From assembly GCF_014205115.1 (NCBI RefSeq), contig NZ_JACHMW010000001.1:992001-1056000 (forward strand): DNA of 64,000 bases. The letters run 5' to 3'. The stretch is from Micrococcus endophyticus (lineage in GTDB: Bacteria > Actinomycetota > Actinomycetes > Actinomycetales > Micrococcaceae). Within the stretch, counting starts at the first letter, position 1, and every line of letters starts with the position of its first letter. A program made the position numbers and the translations under genes. This document shows positions 8,425 to 16,147 of the stretch, piece after piece. The notes below the pieces were generated by a model. The model worked only from the letters and a program-made list of their open reading frames with translations, was not told where the DNA came from and ran no database searches.

Positions 8425-8730
8425 GTGTCCGTCGTGAAGATCAACGCCATCACGGTCCCCGAGGGCGCCGGCCCCGAGCTGGAGAAGCGCTTCGCCGCCC
8501 GCAAGCACGCCGTGGACGCCGAGCCCGGCTTCGAGGGCTTCCAGCTGCTGCGCCCCACCGCGGGCGAGGACCGCTACTTCGTGGTGACCACGTGGGCCAC
8601 CGAGGAGGACTTCCAGAACTGGAAGGGCGGGCGCATGCCCGCCGCTCACGCCGCCGAGTCCGAGGGGCGCCCGGCGCCCGTGGCCACGGGCGCGGAGCTG
8701 CTCGAGTTCGAGGTCGTCGACCTGGACTGA
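8425..8730 (+). CDS. mhuD: MhuD/IsdG-type heme-degrading monooxygenase
   Basis: A 101-aa antibiotic-biosynthesis-monooxygenase-fold protein closely resembling mycobacterial MhuD. Residues known in MhuD for heme binding and catalysis, Asn7, Trp66 and His75, fall at exactly the same numbers (KINAI, FQNWKGG, PAAHA) when the GTG start is used. It probably opens heme to release iron as an unusual biliverdin. The GTG is chosen for the GGAG ~9 bases upstream and because it restores MhuD numbering. Its 3' end overlaps the convergent metal ATPase gene by 85 bases. Confidence 0.88.
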   Translation: MSVVKINAITVPEGAGPELEKRFAARKHAVDAEPGFEGFQLLRPTAGEDRYFVVTTWATEEDFQNWKGGRMPAAHAAESEGRPAPVATGAELLEFEVVDLD

Positions 8731-10682
8731 GCCGTCCGGGAGCCGCCTCGGCCGGACCCGGCGGCCGGCCGCAGCAGCCGCATCGCGTTGGCGATGACGA
8801 GCAGCACGGACGCCTCGTGGACGAGCATGCCGATCGACATCGTCACGCCGCCCGCGAAGACGCCGGCCAGCAGCGCCGCCACGGTCACGAGCGAGACGGC
8901 GATGTTCTGCCGCATCACGCCCACCGTCCGCCGGGCCAGGCCCAGGGCCTGCGGCAGCCGCTCGAGGCGGTCGCCCATCAGCGCGATGTCGGCCGTCTCG
9001 ATCGCCACCCCGGAGCCGGCGGCGCCCATGGCCACGCCGATGTCCGCCGTCGCGAGCGCGGGGGCGTCGTTGATGCCGTCGCCGACCATGGCCACCACCC
9101 GGCCGCGGGCCTGCATGGCGGCGATCGCCTCGAGCTTGTCCTCGGGCAGCAGGGCCGCGCGCACCTCGTCCACGCCCACCTGACGGGCCACGGCGTGGGC
9201 CACGCCCGGCTGGTCGCCGGTGAGCATCACGACCTCCTCCACGCCGATCCGGTGCAGCCCGCGGATCATGTCCGCGGCCTCGGGCCGGACCGTGTCCGCC
9301 ACGGCGAGCACACCGATCGGCATCCCGTCCACGGCGACGGCCATGGGCGTGCGGCCGGCCTCGGCCAGCCCGGCGGCGACCTGCTCGGCGCGGTCCGTGA
9401 GGGCCGCGTCCGCCTCGAGCCCGCGCAGCAGGGCGATCGTGCCCACGGCGATGCCGCGGCCGGCCACGCGGCCGGTCAGCCCGCGGCCGAGCACCACCTC
9501 CACCTCCGTGGCGAGGCCGGATTCGCCCAAGCCCCGCTCGCGGGCGGCCGCCACGACGGGCTCGGCGAGCGGGTGGTCCGAGGCCGCCTCGAGCCGCGCG
9601 GCCCAGCGCAGCACCTCGTCCTCGTCCTCGTCGGCCAGCACGACGACGTCGGTCAGCTCGGGGGTGCCCCAGGTGAGGGTGCCGGTCTTGTCCACGGCCA
9701 CGGCGTCCACCTTCGCCGAGCGCTCGAGGAACTCCCCTCCCTTGATGAGCACGCCGTCCTTGGCGCCGCGGCCGATCCCCGCCACGATCGCCACGGGGAT
9801 GGAGATCACGAGGGCGCCCGGGCAGCCGATGACCAGCAGGGTCAGGGCCAGGGGCACGTCCCGGGTGACCAGCCCCGTCACGAGCGCGAGCACCATGATC
9901 CCGGGGGTGTACCAGCGCGAGAACCGGTCCATGAACTGCTGGGTCCGCGCCCGTGCCTCCTGCGCCTCCTCGACGCGGTGGATGATGCGGGCGAGCGTGG
10001 TGTCCGCTCCCACGCCGCGGGCCTCGACGTGCAGCAGGCCGGCGGTGGCCACCGTGCCGGCGTAGACGGCGTCGCCGTCGGCCTTCTCCGCGGGCAGCGA
10101 CTCTCCCGTGATGGCGGCCTCGTTCACGGCGCCCGTGCCCGCGAGCACCAGGCCGTCCACGGGGACGCGGGCGCCGGCCTTGACCAGCACCGTGGCCCCG
10201 GCGGGCACCTCGTGGGCGGCCACGGTGCGCTGGGAGCCGTCCGCCTCGAGCAGCACCGCGGTCTCGGGGGCCGTGGCGACGAGGTCGGAGAGGGCCGCGC
10301 GGGTCTTGGACAGGGTGGCGTCCTCGAGGGCGTGGCCGAGGGAGAAGAGGAGGGTGACCGCCGCGGACTCCCAGAAGTTGCCCAGCAGCGCGGCGCCGAT
10401 CGCCGCGACGGCCACGAGCAGGTCGATGCCCACCGTCCGCACGCGCAGCGCCTGGACGGCGCCGACCACGATCGGCAGGCCCGCCACGACGGCGGCGGCG
10501 AGCATGAGCAGCGCCGCTGGCAGATGCCCCGTCCCGTGGGCGATCTGCTCCGGGGCGAGGACCAGCGACACCGCGATCAGCGCGGCGGCGGCCAGCGGCC
10601 GGCGCCACCGGGGGTGCAGCGGACGGTGCAGCCGGAGCCGCGCCGGGCGGGGGCCGGGGCGGGTCTGGCGTGAGGGGGACAT
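8646..10682 (-). CDS. Heavy-metal P1B-type ATPase with CPG metal motif
   Basis: A 678-aa metal-transporting ATPase. It shows the actuator TGES (192-195), phosphorylation site DKTGT (331-335), the HP motif in SDHPLAEP and the hinge MVGDGINDAP. The transmembrane metal motif is CPG (287-289), not CPC or SPC, so the transported ion cannot be assigned; zinc/cadmium/lead- or copper-type are possible. There is no N-terminal HMA domain, but a free-standing HMA protein is encoded immediately upstream. The ATG has GGAG six bases upstream. The last ~36 residues (Ser/Thr/Arg-rich) are encoded antisense to the MhuD-like gene and are probably non-conserved. Confidence 0.92.
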   Translation of the reverse strand: MSPSRQTRPGPRPARLRLHRPLHPRWRRPLAAAALIAVSLVLAPEQIAHGTGHLPAALLMLAAAVVAGLPIVVGAVQALRVRTVGIDLLVAVAAIGAALLGNFWESAAVTLLFSLGHALEDATLSKTRAALSDLVATAPETAVLLEADGSQRTVAAHEVPAGATVLVKAGARVPVDGLVLAGTGAVNEAAITGESLPAEKADGDAVYAGTVATAGLLHVEARGVGADTTLARIIHRVEEAQEARARTQQFMDRFSRWYTPGIMVLALVTGLVTRDVPLALTLLVIGCPGALVISIPVAIVAGIGRGAKDGVLIKGGEFLERSAKVDAVAVDKTGTLTWGTPELTDVVVLADEDEDEVLRWAARLEAASDHPLAEPVVAAARERGLGESGLATEVEVVLGRGLTGRVAGRGIAVGTIALLRGLEADAALTDRAEQVAAGLAEAGRTPMAVAVDGMPIGVLAVADTVRPEAADMIRGLHRIGVEEVVMLTGDQPGVAHAVARQVGVDEVRAALLPEDKLEAIAAMQARGRVVAMVGDGINDAPALATADIGVAMGAAGSGVAIETADIALMGDRLERLPQALGLARRTVGVMRQNIAVSLVTVAALLAGVFAGGVTMSIGMLVHEASVLLVIANAMRLLRPAAGSGRGGSRTAQSRSTTSNSSSSAPVATGAGRPSDSAA

Positions 10683-10726
10683 GGGGTGCTCCGTTCTCGG
10701 GTCCGGGCGGGCGTGCGGGGGCGGGG

Positions 10727-10957
10727 TCAGAAGGCCGCGGGGCGGGCGGTGTAGCCGACCTTCGCGACGGCGTCCACGAGGTCCTGCACGCTGGTGCGCT
10801 CGGCGTCGTGGTCCACCTCGATGCGCTGGGTCTCGAAGGCGACCTTCGAGGCGCTCACGCCGGGCAGGCGGTCCAGGGACTTCTCGATCTTCTTCACGCA
10901 GGAGGGGCAGCTGAAGCCCTCGGCGCGGAGCAGGGTGTGGGTGGTGGCGGTGGTCAT
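10727..10957 (-). CDS. HMA-domain metallochaperone (CopZ-like)
   Basis: A 76-aa single heavy-metal-associated domain. The metal site is FSCPSC (CxxC at about residues 17-20), followed by VKKIEKSLDRLPGV, which is typical of CopZ/Atx1 chaperones. It should bind a soft metal, most simply Cu(I), and pass it to the ATPase encoded 44 bases downstream. AGGAGA precedes the ATG by seven bases. It is the first gene of the pair; the predicted promoter lies ~100 bases upstream and carries a Crp/Fnr-type palindrome. Confidence 0.9.
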   Translation of the reverse strand: MTTATTHTLLRAEGFSCPSCVKKIEKSLDRLPGVSASKVAFETQRIEVDHDAERTSVQDLVDAVAKVGYTARPAAF

Positions 10958-11055
10958 CGTCGTCTCCTCGTGCCTGGCGGGCGGCGGGGCCGCCCGCTCC
11001 GTGGGGCGGACCGCGGCTGCGGTCCGCCCGTCTCCCCGTCGAGGGGGACACCCTG

Positions 11056-11061
11056 AACGTA
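11056..11061 (-). promoter_or_regulatory. -10 box TACGTT for the chaperone-ATPase operon
   Basis: On the minus strand TACGTT fits TAnnnT. A transcript starting ~7 bases downstream (near 11049) would put the centre of the palindrome at 11084-11097 at -41.5, the classic class II activator position. This leaves a ~90-nt leader. Confidence 0.45.
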
Positions 11062-11083
11062 CGAGGGACGGGGTCCACCCGCC

Positions 11084-11097
11084 TTGACCTGCGTCAA
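11084..11097. promoter_or_regulatory. Fnr-type operator TTGAC-N4-GTCAA
   Basis: TTGACCTGCGTCAA is a perfect 5-bp-arm palindrome (6 bp with flanking C/G) matching the TTGA-N6-TCAA core bound by Fnr/FixK-class regulators. It lies between the divergent Crp/Fnr gene (24 bases before its GTG) and the chaperone-ATPase operon. The adjacent regulator's recognition helix has the ExxSR pattern that in FNR reads TTGA half-sites. Confidence 0.7.
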
Positions 11098-11120
11098 GCC
11101 GGATGTGGGACGCTGGCCGC

Positions 11121-11828
11121 GTGCGACGTCGAGAGCTGACCCTGACCCCCGTGGGGGGCGCGGCGGAGCCGTGCGCGGCGCGCGTGAGGCTGTTCGCCGG
11201 GCTGGACCGCGCCCAGCTGGAGCGCATCTCGGCGCTGGCCCGTCCCCGCGAGCTCGAGCCCGGCGAGCTGCTGCACGTGGCCGGGGCCCGCACGGGTCGG
11301 CTGAGCGTGGTCCACTCGGGCGGGCTCGCCCTGAGCACCGCCTCGCCCACCGGCCAGGAACGGGTGGTGCGGATGGCCGAGGCCGGCAACTCCCTCGGGG
11401 AGCAGGAGCTGCTCACCGGAGCGCCCAGCCCGTACGCGGCCCGCGCGGTGGCCCCGACCCGCCTGTGCACGTTCTCCCACGACGAGGTCCAGGAGCTGTT
11501 CGCCCGGCACCCGGGGATCGCGCGGCGGGTGATGCGCACCCTTGCCGTCCGGCTGGCCGAGGCGGAGCGCCGGCTGGCTCAGGAGCGACTGTCGGTGCCC
11601 GCCCGGCTCGCCGGCCACCTGCTCGAGCTGCCCGCCGTCCACGGCGAGGCGGGGCCGGCGGTGGCCCTCACCGCCCCGAAGAAGGACGTCGCCTCCCTGC
11701 TCGGCACCACGCCCGAGGCGTTCAGCCGCGCGCTGCGGCGCCTGGCGGACGACGGCGTGATCGCCGTGGACGGCCCGCGCGTCGAGCTGAGGGACCCCGA
11801 GGCCCTGGAGCGGCTGGCCGGCGGGTGA
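11121..11828 (+). CDS. Crp/Fnr-family transcription regulator
   Basis: A 235-aa regulator with an N-terminal cyclic-nucleotide-binding-like beta-barrel (FAGLDRAQLERIS, GEQELLTGAP) and a C-terminal winged helix. The recognition helix TPEAFSRALRRL keeps the ExxSR residues FNR uses to contact TTGA. Only two Cys are present, so a FNR-type 4Fe-4S sensor is not possible; the signal is unknown. The GTG at 11121 is chosen because GACGCT, a -10-like box, is exactly six bases upstream (leaderless); an in-frame ATG lies 18 bases earlier. The shared operator suggests it activates the metal chaperone-ATPase operon and may repress itself. Confidence 0.88.
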   Translation: MRRRELTLTPVGGAAEPCAARVRLFAGLDRAQLERISALARPRELEPGELLHVAGARTGRLSVVHSGGLALSTASPTGQERVVRMAEAGNSLGEQELLTGAPSPYAARAVAPTRLCTFSHDEVQELFARHPGIARRVMRTLAVRLAEAERRLAQERLSVPARLAGHLLELPAVHGEAGPAVALTAPKKDVASLLGTTPEAFSRALRRLADDGVIAVDGPRVELRDPEALERLAGG

Positions 11829-11917
11829 CGCGCCGGGCCCGGCTCGGACGCGACCGGGCGGCCGGTCGACGGGTGTCGGTCGGCCGCCCGGACGGGTGCC
11901 GTGGGCGCGTCGCGGGT

Positions 11918-12328
11918 CGTGGCGGTCATGATCGCGGAGAGCCCCACGGGGCCGGCGCCGACCACGAGGAGCGTGTCCCCCTCGGCCACCTGGCCGAAGA
12001 TCCAGCCGATGCCGCCCACGGTCTGGCAGTGCGAGGTCAGGCCGCGGCGGCAGTAGTCGCAGTCCATGCACGTGGTGACGCAGGAGACGATCACGCGGTC
12101 GCCGACCTTCACCTCCGTGCGCTCCGGGCCGACCTCCGTGACCACGCCGACGCCCTCGTGCCCGAGGATCCGGCCCTCGGTCACGGCCCGCACGTCGCCC
12201 TTGAGGATGTGCAGGTCCGTGCCGCAGATCGTGGTGGTCTCGATCGTCACGATCGCGTCCGTGGGGTCCTGGATCTGCGGGTCCGGGACCTCCTCCCAGC
12301 GCGCGTCGCCGGGACCGGGCCCTTCTGC
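11918..12328 (-). pseudogene. Remnant of a zinc-dependent alcohol dehydrogenase
   Basis: The minus strand encodes recognisable pieces of a medium-chain Zn-alcohol dehydrogenase: RWEEVPDPQIQDPTDAI, TTTICGTDLHILKGD with the zinc Cys, GRILGHEGVG, and the structural-zinc cysteines in CVTTCMDCDYCRRG. After GGIGWIFG the sequence jumps to GDTLLVVGAGPVGLSAI, so about 60-70 residues are deleted. Homology stops after SAIMTA, leaving the coenzyme domain missing, and no initiator is seen before the first homologous residues. It lies between the Crp/Fnr gene and the Csp-like gene and may mark deletion of the segment between them. Confidence 0.85.
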
Positions 12329-12420
12329 CCGCCGCGCCCGAGGCGTACCGTGGCCGGCAGGGCGGCCCCGGACCGACCAGGGCGGCCCGATCGATCCGAT
12401 CGAGGAGAGACGAGGACGCC

Positions 12421-12831
12421 ATGACCAACCACGTGAGCGCGATGCTCGAGACCCACCCGAAGGACCTCGGCGGCGTCGACCGCCGGACGCTGGCCGAGTG
12501 CATCGAGGCCTGCCTCGCTTGTGCCCAGACGTGCACGGCGTGCGCGGACGCGTGCCTGTCCGAGGACATGGTGGCCGAGATGCGCCGGTGCATCCGGCTG
12601 AACCTGGACTGCGCCGACGTCTGCGGGGCCACCGCTGCGGTGCTGACCCGCCAGACGGGCGAGGACGCGTCCACCGTCCGGACCCTGCTCGAGGCCTGTC
12701 GGACCGCGTGCCGGGCCTGCGGCGACGAGTGCGCCTCTCACGCCGAGATGCACGAGCACTGCGCGGTGTGCGCGGAGTCCTGCCGGCGCTGCGAGCAGGC
12801 CTGCGCCGACCTGCTGGCCTCGCTCGGCTGA
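12421..12831 (+). CDS. Csp-like four-helix-bundle Cys-rich copper protein (DUF326)
   Basis: A 136-aa protein with 18 Cys, mostly in CxxxC or CxxC steps along predicted helices (CIEACLACAQTCTACADAC; CRTACRACGDEC; CAVCAESCRRCEQAC). This is the pattern of the DUF326 four-helix-bundle proteins that include the copper-storage protein Csp, which lines a helical core with thiolates holding many Cu(I) ions. No export signal is present, as for cytosolic Csp3. GAGGAGAG precedes the ATG. Its closeness to the metal ATPase, HMA chaperone and Crp/Fnr gene suggests a copper-handling block, though separated by a pseudogene. Confidence 0.88.
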   Translation: MTNHVSAMLETHPKDLGGVDRRTLAECIEACLACAQTCTACADACLSEDMVAEMRRCIRLNLDCADVCGATAAVLTRQTGEDASTVRTLLEACRTACRACGDECASHAEMHEHCAVCAESCRRCEQACADLLASLG

Positions 12832-12856
12832 CCGGCGGCGGCGCGGCGCGCGGCGG

Positions 12857-12862
12857 TAGGCT
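12857..12862 (+). promoter_or_regulatory. -10 box TAGGCT upstream of def
   Basis: TAGGCT fits the local -10 pattern; the def ATG is 58 bases downstream. Confidence 0.4.
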
Positions 12863-12920
12863 GGAGGCTCCCCCTCATCCCTCCACGCAGGCCCTCCCCC
12901 GGGCCGGGAAGCGCAGCGCC

Positions 12921-13562
12921 ATGGCCTCCATCCGTCCCATCACCGTCTACGGCGAGCCCGTCCTGCACACGCGGGCGGCCGAGGTGGAGGTGATCGACGA
13001 CGAGATCCGCGAGCTGATCGAGGACATGTACGTCACTCAGGAGGCCGCACACGGCGTGGGCCTGGCCGCCCCGCAGGTCGGGGTCGGGCTGCGGATCTTC
13101 ACGTGGACGTTCCCGGACTCCGGCGACGCGCCGAACGTCGGCCACGTGATCAACCCCGTGCTGACCCACCTGGATAAGGCGCCGCGGGAGGACCCGCACG
13201 AGGGCGAGCACACCGAGGGCTGCCTCTCGGTGCCCGGGCTCGGCTTCCCCCTGCAGCGCCCGACCCGCGTGCGCCTGTCCGGCCAGCGCGTGGACGGGGA
13301 GATGTTCGAGTTCGAGGCCGAGGGCTGGTTCGCGCGCATCATGCAGCACGAGTACGACCACCTCAACGGCACCCTCTACGTGAACCGGCTCGAGGGCAAG
13401 TGGCAGCGGCGCTGGAAGCGCGCGCAGCGGGCCGAGCGACTGAACGTGCCCGGTGTGACGTGGCTGCCCGGTACCGACGAGGACCCCTTCGGCCACGACG
13501 CCGACGACCACGCGGACCACGAGCACGGCCGGGACTGCGACCACGGGCCTGAGGAGGCCTGA
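12921..13562 (+). CDS. def: Peptide deformylase with His/Asp-rich tail
   Basis: A 213-aa metalloenzyme that removes the formyl group from nascent proteins. All three signature motifs are present: GVGLAAPQVG, EGCLSVPG (metal Cys) and QHEYDHLNG (HExxH metal site and catalytic Glu). The catalytic domain ends near residue 170. A further ~40 residues carry the Asp/His-rich stretch HDADDHADHEHGRDCDHG, which could bind divalent metal. ATG at 12921; no strong ribosome site (GGGAAGCG). It converges with a DapA-family gene 12 bases away. Confidence 0.95.
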   Translation: MASIRPITVYGEPVLHTRAAEVEVIDDEIRELIEDMYVTQEAAHGVGLAAPQVGVGLRIFTWTFPDSGDAPNVGHVINPVLTHLDKAPREDPHEGEHTEGCLSVPGLGFPLQRPTRVRLSGQRVDGEMFEFEAEGWFARIMQHEYDHLNGTLYVNRLEGKWQRRWKRAQRAERLNVPGVTWLPGTDEDPFGHDADDHADHEHGRDCDHGPEEA

Positions 13563-13574
13563 CCGCCAGCCGGC

Positions 13575-14480
13575 TCAGTCCAGGCCCAGCTCCGTCACGA
13601 TCGCGGCGCACCGGCCACGCTCACCCGCCGCCAGCGGCCGCAGCGGACGCGGCAGGCAGTCCACGTCCGCGAGGCCGAGGTGGGCGGCGACGGCGGCCAT
13701 CACCCGCAGGGACCCGTGCGCGCGCATCATCGCCCACAGCGGCTCGAGGCGGGCCGTCGCGTCGCGGGCCCGGTCGCGCAGCGCCTCGTCCGCGGCCGCC
13801 GCGTCACGGGTCAGGGAGGCGGCGGTGCGGGGCAGGGTCCCGCCGAGGACGGAGTGCCAGGCGTCGCACCCGGCGAGCAGGCCAGCCGTCGCGACCGCGT
13901 CCCCGGAGATGCCCACGCCCGTCCCCGGCGGCAGCGCGGCCCGGATCCGGCCGACGCGCGCCCGGGTCGCGGCCTCGTCGTCCTCGGACCGGCCGGGGAT
14001 CTTCACGTCGCGCACGGGCGCGGCGGCGGCCACGCGGGTGTACATGCGCTCGGTCATGGCCACGTGCGTCGTGGTCGGGTTGTCGTAGAGGACGACGGGC
14101 AGGCCGGTGGCCGCCCCGACGTCGGCGAACAGACCGACGACCTCGTCCTCCGTGAGCGGCTGGTAGGTCATCGCGGACAGCAGCAGCCCTGCGGCGCCCG
14201 CCGCGGCGGCGTCCTCGGCGTGCCGGACGGCGTCCTCGGTCCGCAGAGCAGAGACGCCCGCCAGCACCGGTACGGGGCCGGCCGCGGCGACGGCCCGCCG
14301 GACGGTCTCCGCCCGGTCCGCCCGGCCCAGGTACGCCCCGACTCCGGTTGAGCCCAGCACGGCGACGGCGTCGACGCCTGCGTGGACGGCCCGGCCGGCC
14401 AGCCGTTCGAGGGCGCCCGGATCGGGCCGCCCGTCCCGCAGCGGGGTCAGCAGGTACGCGTTCAGTCCGGGGAACTCCAT
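13575..14480 (-). CDS. DapA/NanA-family (dihydrodipicolinate synthase-like) aldolase
   Basis: A 301-aa TIM-barrel class I aldolase of the DHDPS/N-acetylneuraminate lyase family. It has the active-site Tyr in VVLYDNPTTT and the Schiff-base Lys in VRDVKIPGRSEDD, plus an N-terminal phosphate/pyruvate loop GSTGVGAYLGRADR. In true DapA the corresponding loop reads GTTGE(S/A), so this is probably a paralogue acting on another pyruvate-derived substrate. No lysine or sugar-catabolic genes are nearby to suggest one. The ATG lacks a strong ribosome site. Family confident, substrate unknown. Confidence 0.83.
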   Translation of the reverse strand: MEFPGLNAYLLTPLRDGRPDPGALERLAGRAVHAGVDAVAVLGSTGVGAYLGRADRAETVRRAVAAAGPVPVLAGVSALRTEDAVRHAEDAAAAGAAGLLLSAMTYQPLTEDEVVGLFADVGAATGLPVVLYDNPTTTHVAMTERMYTRVAAAAPVRDVKIPGRSEDDEAATRARVGRIRAALPPGTGVGISGDAVATAGLLAGCDAWHSVLGGTLPRTAASLTRDAAAADEALRDRARDATARLEPLWAMMRAHGSLRVMAAVAAHLGLADVDCLPRPLRPLAAGERGRCAAIVTELGLD

Positions 14481-14518
14481 GGGACAGGACTACCACGCCG
14501 GACCGGGTCGGCACACGA

Positions 14519-14553
14519 CGACGGCCCGTCCCCTCTGCGGGGACGGGCCGTCG
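14519..14553 (-). terminator. Terminator downstream of gap
   Basis: A 15-bp perfect stem (CGACGGCCCGTCCCC and its complement) with loop TCTGC sits 12 bases past the gap stop, between gap and the downstream DapA-family gene. Confidence 0.8.
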
Positions 14554-14565
14554 GTCATCGGCGGG

Positions 14566-16011
14566 TCAGGCCTTCGGGAAGGTGGGGACCTGCTGGCCCG
14601 CCATCTTCTCCACCACGCGCACCACCTGGTGCGAGTAGCCGTACTCGTTGTCGTACCAGACGTAGAGGATGGCGTTCTTGCCGTCGTTGTTCACGAGGGT
14701 GGCGAGGCCGTCCACCACGCCGGCGCGGTCCGAGCCGACGAAGTCGGTGGACACGACCTCCGGGGAGTCCACGTAGCCGACCTGGCCGCGCAGCACACCG
14801 GTAAGGGACTCCTGCTTGAGGCGGGCGTTGAGCTCCTCCACCGAGGTGGCCTTGTTCAGCTCGAGGTTCAGGATCGCCATGGACACGTCCGGGGTGGGGA
14901 CGCGGATGGCGTTGCCGGAGAGCTTGCCCTTGAGCTCGGGCAGGGCCTTGGCCACGGCCTTGGCGGCGCCGGTCTCGGTGAGCACCATGTTCAGGCCGGC
15001 GGAGCGGCCGCGACGGGAGCCCTTGTGGAAGTTGTCCGTCAGGTTCTGGTCGTTGGTGTAGGCGTGCACGGTCTCCACGTGGCCGTGGTCGATCCCGTAG
15101 TCGTCCTGGATGACCTTGAGCACCGGGGTGATGCCGTTGGTGGTGCAGGAGGCGGCGGAGACGATGGTGTCCTCGGGGGTGATGTCGTCCGAGTTCACAC
15201 CGAACACGATGTTCTTCATCTCGCCCTTGCCCGGGGCGGTGAGCAGGACCTTCTTGACACCCTTCGCCTGCAGGTGCTGGGAGAGGCCCTCGTCGTCGCG
15301 CCAGCGGCCCGTGTTGTCGATGACCAGGGCGTCCTTGATGCCGTGGGCGGTGTAGTCCACGGTGGTGGGGTCGTTCGAGTAGATGACCTGGATCTCGGTG
15401 CCGTTGGCGGTGATGACGTTGCGGTCCTCGTCCACCACGATGGTGCCGTCGAACGGGCCGTGGATGGAGTCGCGGCGCAGCAGGGAGGCGCGCTTGACGA
15501 GGTCGTCCTCGGAGTTCTTGCGCACGACGACGGCGCGCAGGCGCAGCTTGGAGCCGCCGCCGGCGTGGTCGAGCAGGATGCGGGCCAGCAGGCGGCCGAT
15601 GCGGCCGAAGCCGTAGAGGACGACGTCCTGGGGCTCGCCCAGGCCCTCGCCGCCCTTGCCCTTGACCTCGGCCAGCTCGGCGTCGAGGAAGGCCTGCACG
15701 TCCTGGCCGGACTCCTTATGGCGCGCGGCCAGCTCGGCGAGGTCCACGTTCGCGGCGCCCAGGTCCATGGCGGCCATGGCCTCGACCAGCGGGTAGGTGG
15801 CCGCCACGCTCAGCGGCGCGTCCTGGACGCGGCGGGCGTAGCGGTGGGCCTTGATGATGTCGATCACGCCGCGGTTCACGAGGGAGCGCCCGTAGATCGA
15901 GGTGACCACGTTGTTCTCCCGGTACAGGCTGCCCAGCAGGGGCACCATCCTCTCCGCGAGCTCCTGCTGCGTGTTCCACTCGGGGGTCTGGGTCGAGGCG
16001 GTGTCTGCCAC
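14566..16011 (-). CDS. gap: Glyceraldehyde-3-phosphate dehydrogenase, long actinobacterial type
   Basis: A 481-aa GAPDH, longer than the usual ~335 aa because of a ~125-residue N-terminal extension (STQTPEWNTQQELAERMVPL onward) typical of the second actinobacterial type. The NAD site is VVLYGFGRIGRLLAR; the catalytic Cys is in SAASCTTNGITP and the partner His in HAYTNDQNLTD. It interconverts glyceraldehyde-3-phosphate and 1,3-bisphosphoglycerate; long forms are often linked to gluconeogenesis or NADP use, which is inference here. GAAGGA precedes the ATG. The promoter lies ~75 bases upstream, divergent from rnpB. Confidence 0.96.
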   Translation of the reverse strand: MADTASTQTPEWNTQQELAERMVPLLGSLYRENNVVTSIYGRSLVNRGVIDIIKAHRYARRVQDAPLSVAATYPLVEAMAAMDLGAANVDLAELAARHKESGQDVQAFLDAELAEVKGKGGEGLGEPQDVVLYGFGRIGRLLARILLDHAGGGSKLRLRAVVVRKNSEDDLVKRASLLRRDSIHGPFDGTIVVDEDRNVITANGTEIQVIYSNDPTTVDYTAHGIKDALVIDNTGRWRDDEGLSQHLQAKGVKKVLLTAPGKGEMKNIVFGVNSDDITPEDTIVSAASCTTNGITPVLKVIQDDYGIDHGHVETVHAYTNDQNLTDNFHKGSRRGRSAGLNMVLTETGAAKAVAKALPELKGKLSGNAIRVPTPDVSMAILNLELNKATSVEELNARLKQESLTGVLRGQVGYVDSPEVVSTDFVGSDRAGVVDGLATLVNNDGKNAILYVWYDNEYGYSHQVVRVVEKMAGQQVPTFPKA

Positions 16012-16086
16012 GCGAGTCCTTCCTTGAGACCTGGGGCCCGTCCGGGCAGGCCCGTCCCCCGACCTCGTCGTCGGCGGACGGTGTCC

Positions 16087-16092
16087 ATCCTA
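16087..16092 (-). promoter_or_regulatory. -10 box TAGGAT for gap
   Basis: Minus-strand TAGGAT fits TAnnnT and would start a ~70-nt leader before the gap ATG at 16011. Confidence 0.45.
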
Positions 16093-16133
16093 TGCGAGCG
16101 GGGCGCTCCGCGGCCGTCGTGGGAGCCGGTGCG

Positions 16134-16139
16134 TAGAAT
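16134..16139 (+). promoter_or_regulatory. -10 box TAGAAT for rnpB
   Basis: TAGAAT is eight bases before the predicted 5' end of RNase P RNA, as expected for an RNA made directly from its promoter. Confidence 0.6.
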
Positions 16140-16147
16140 GGTCGGCC

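Noticed and set aside
11579-12250. A 223-residue intact alcohol dehydrogenase starting at GTG 12250
   Set aside because: Homology continues upstream of that GTG without a start, an internal ~65-residue block is missing, and the last half is unrelated run-on.
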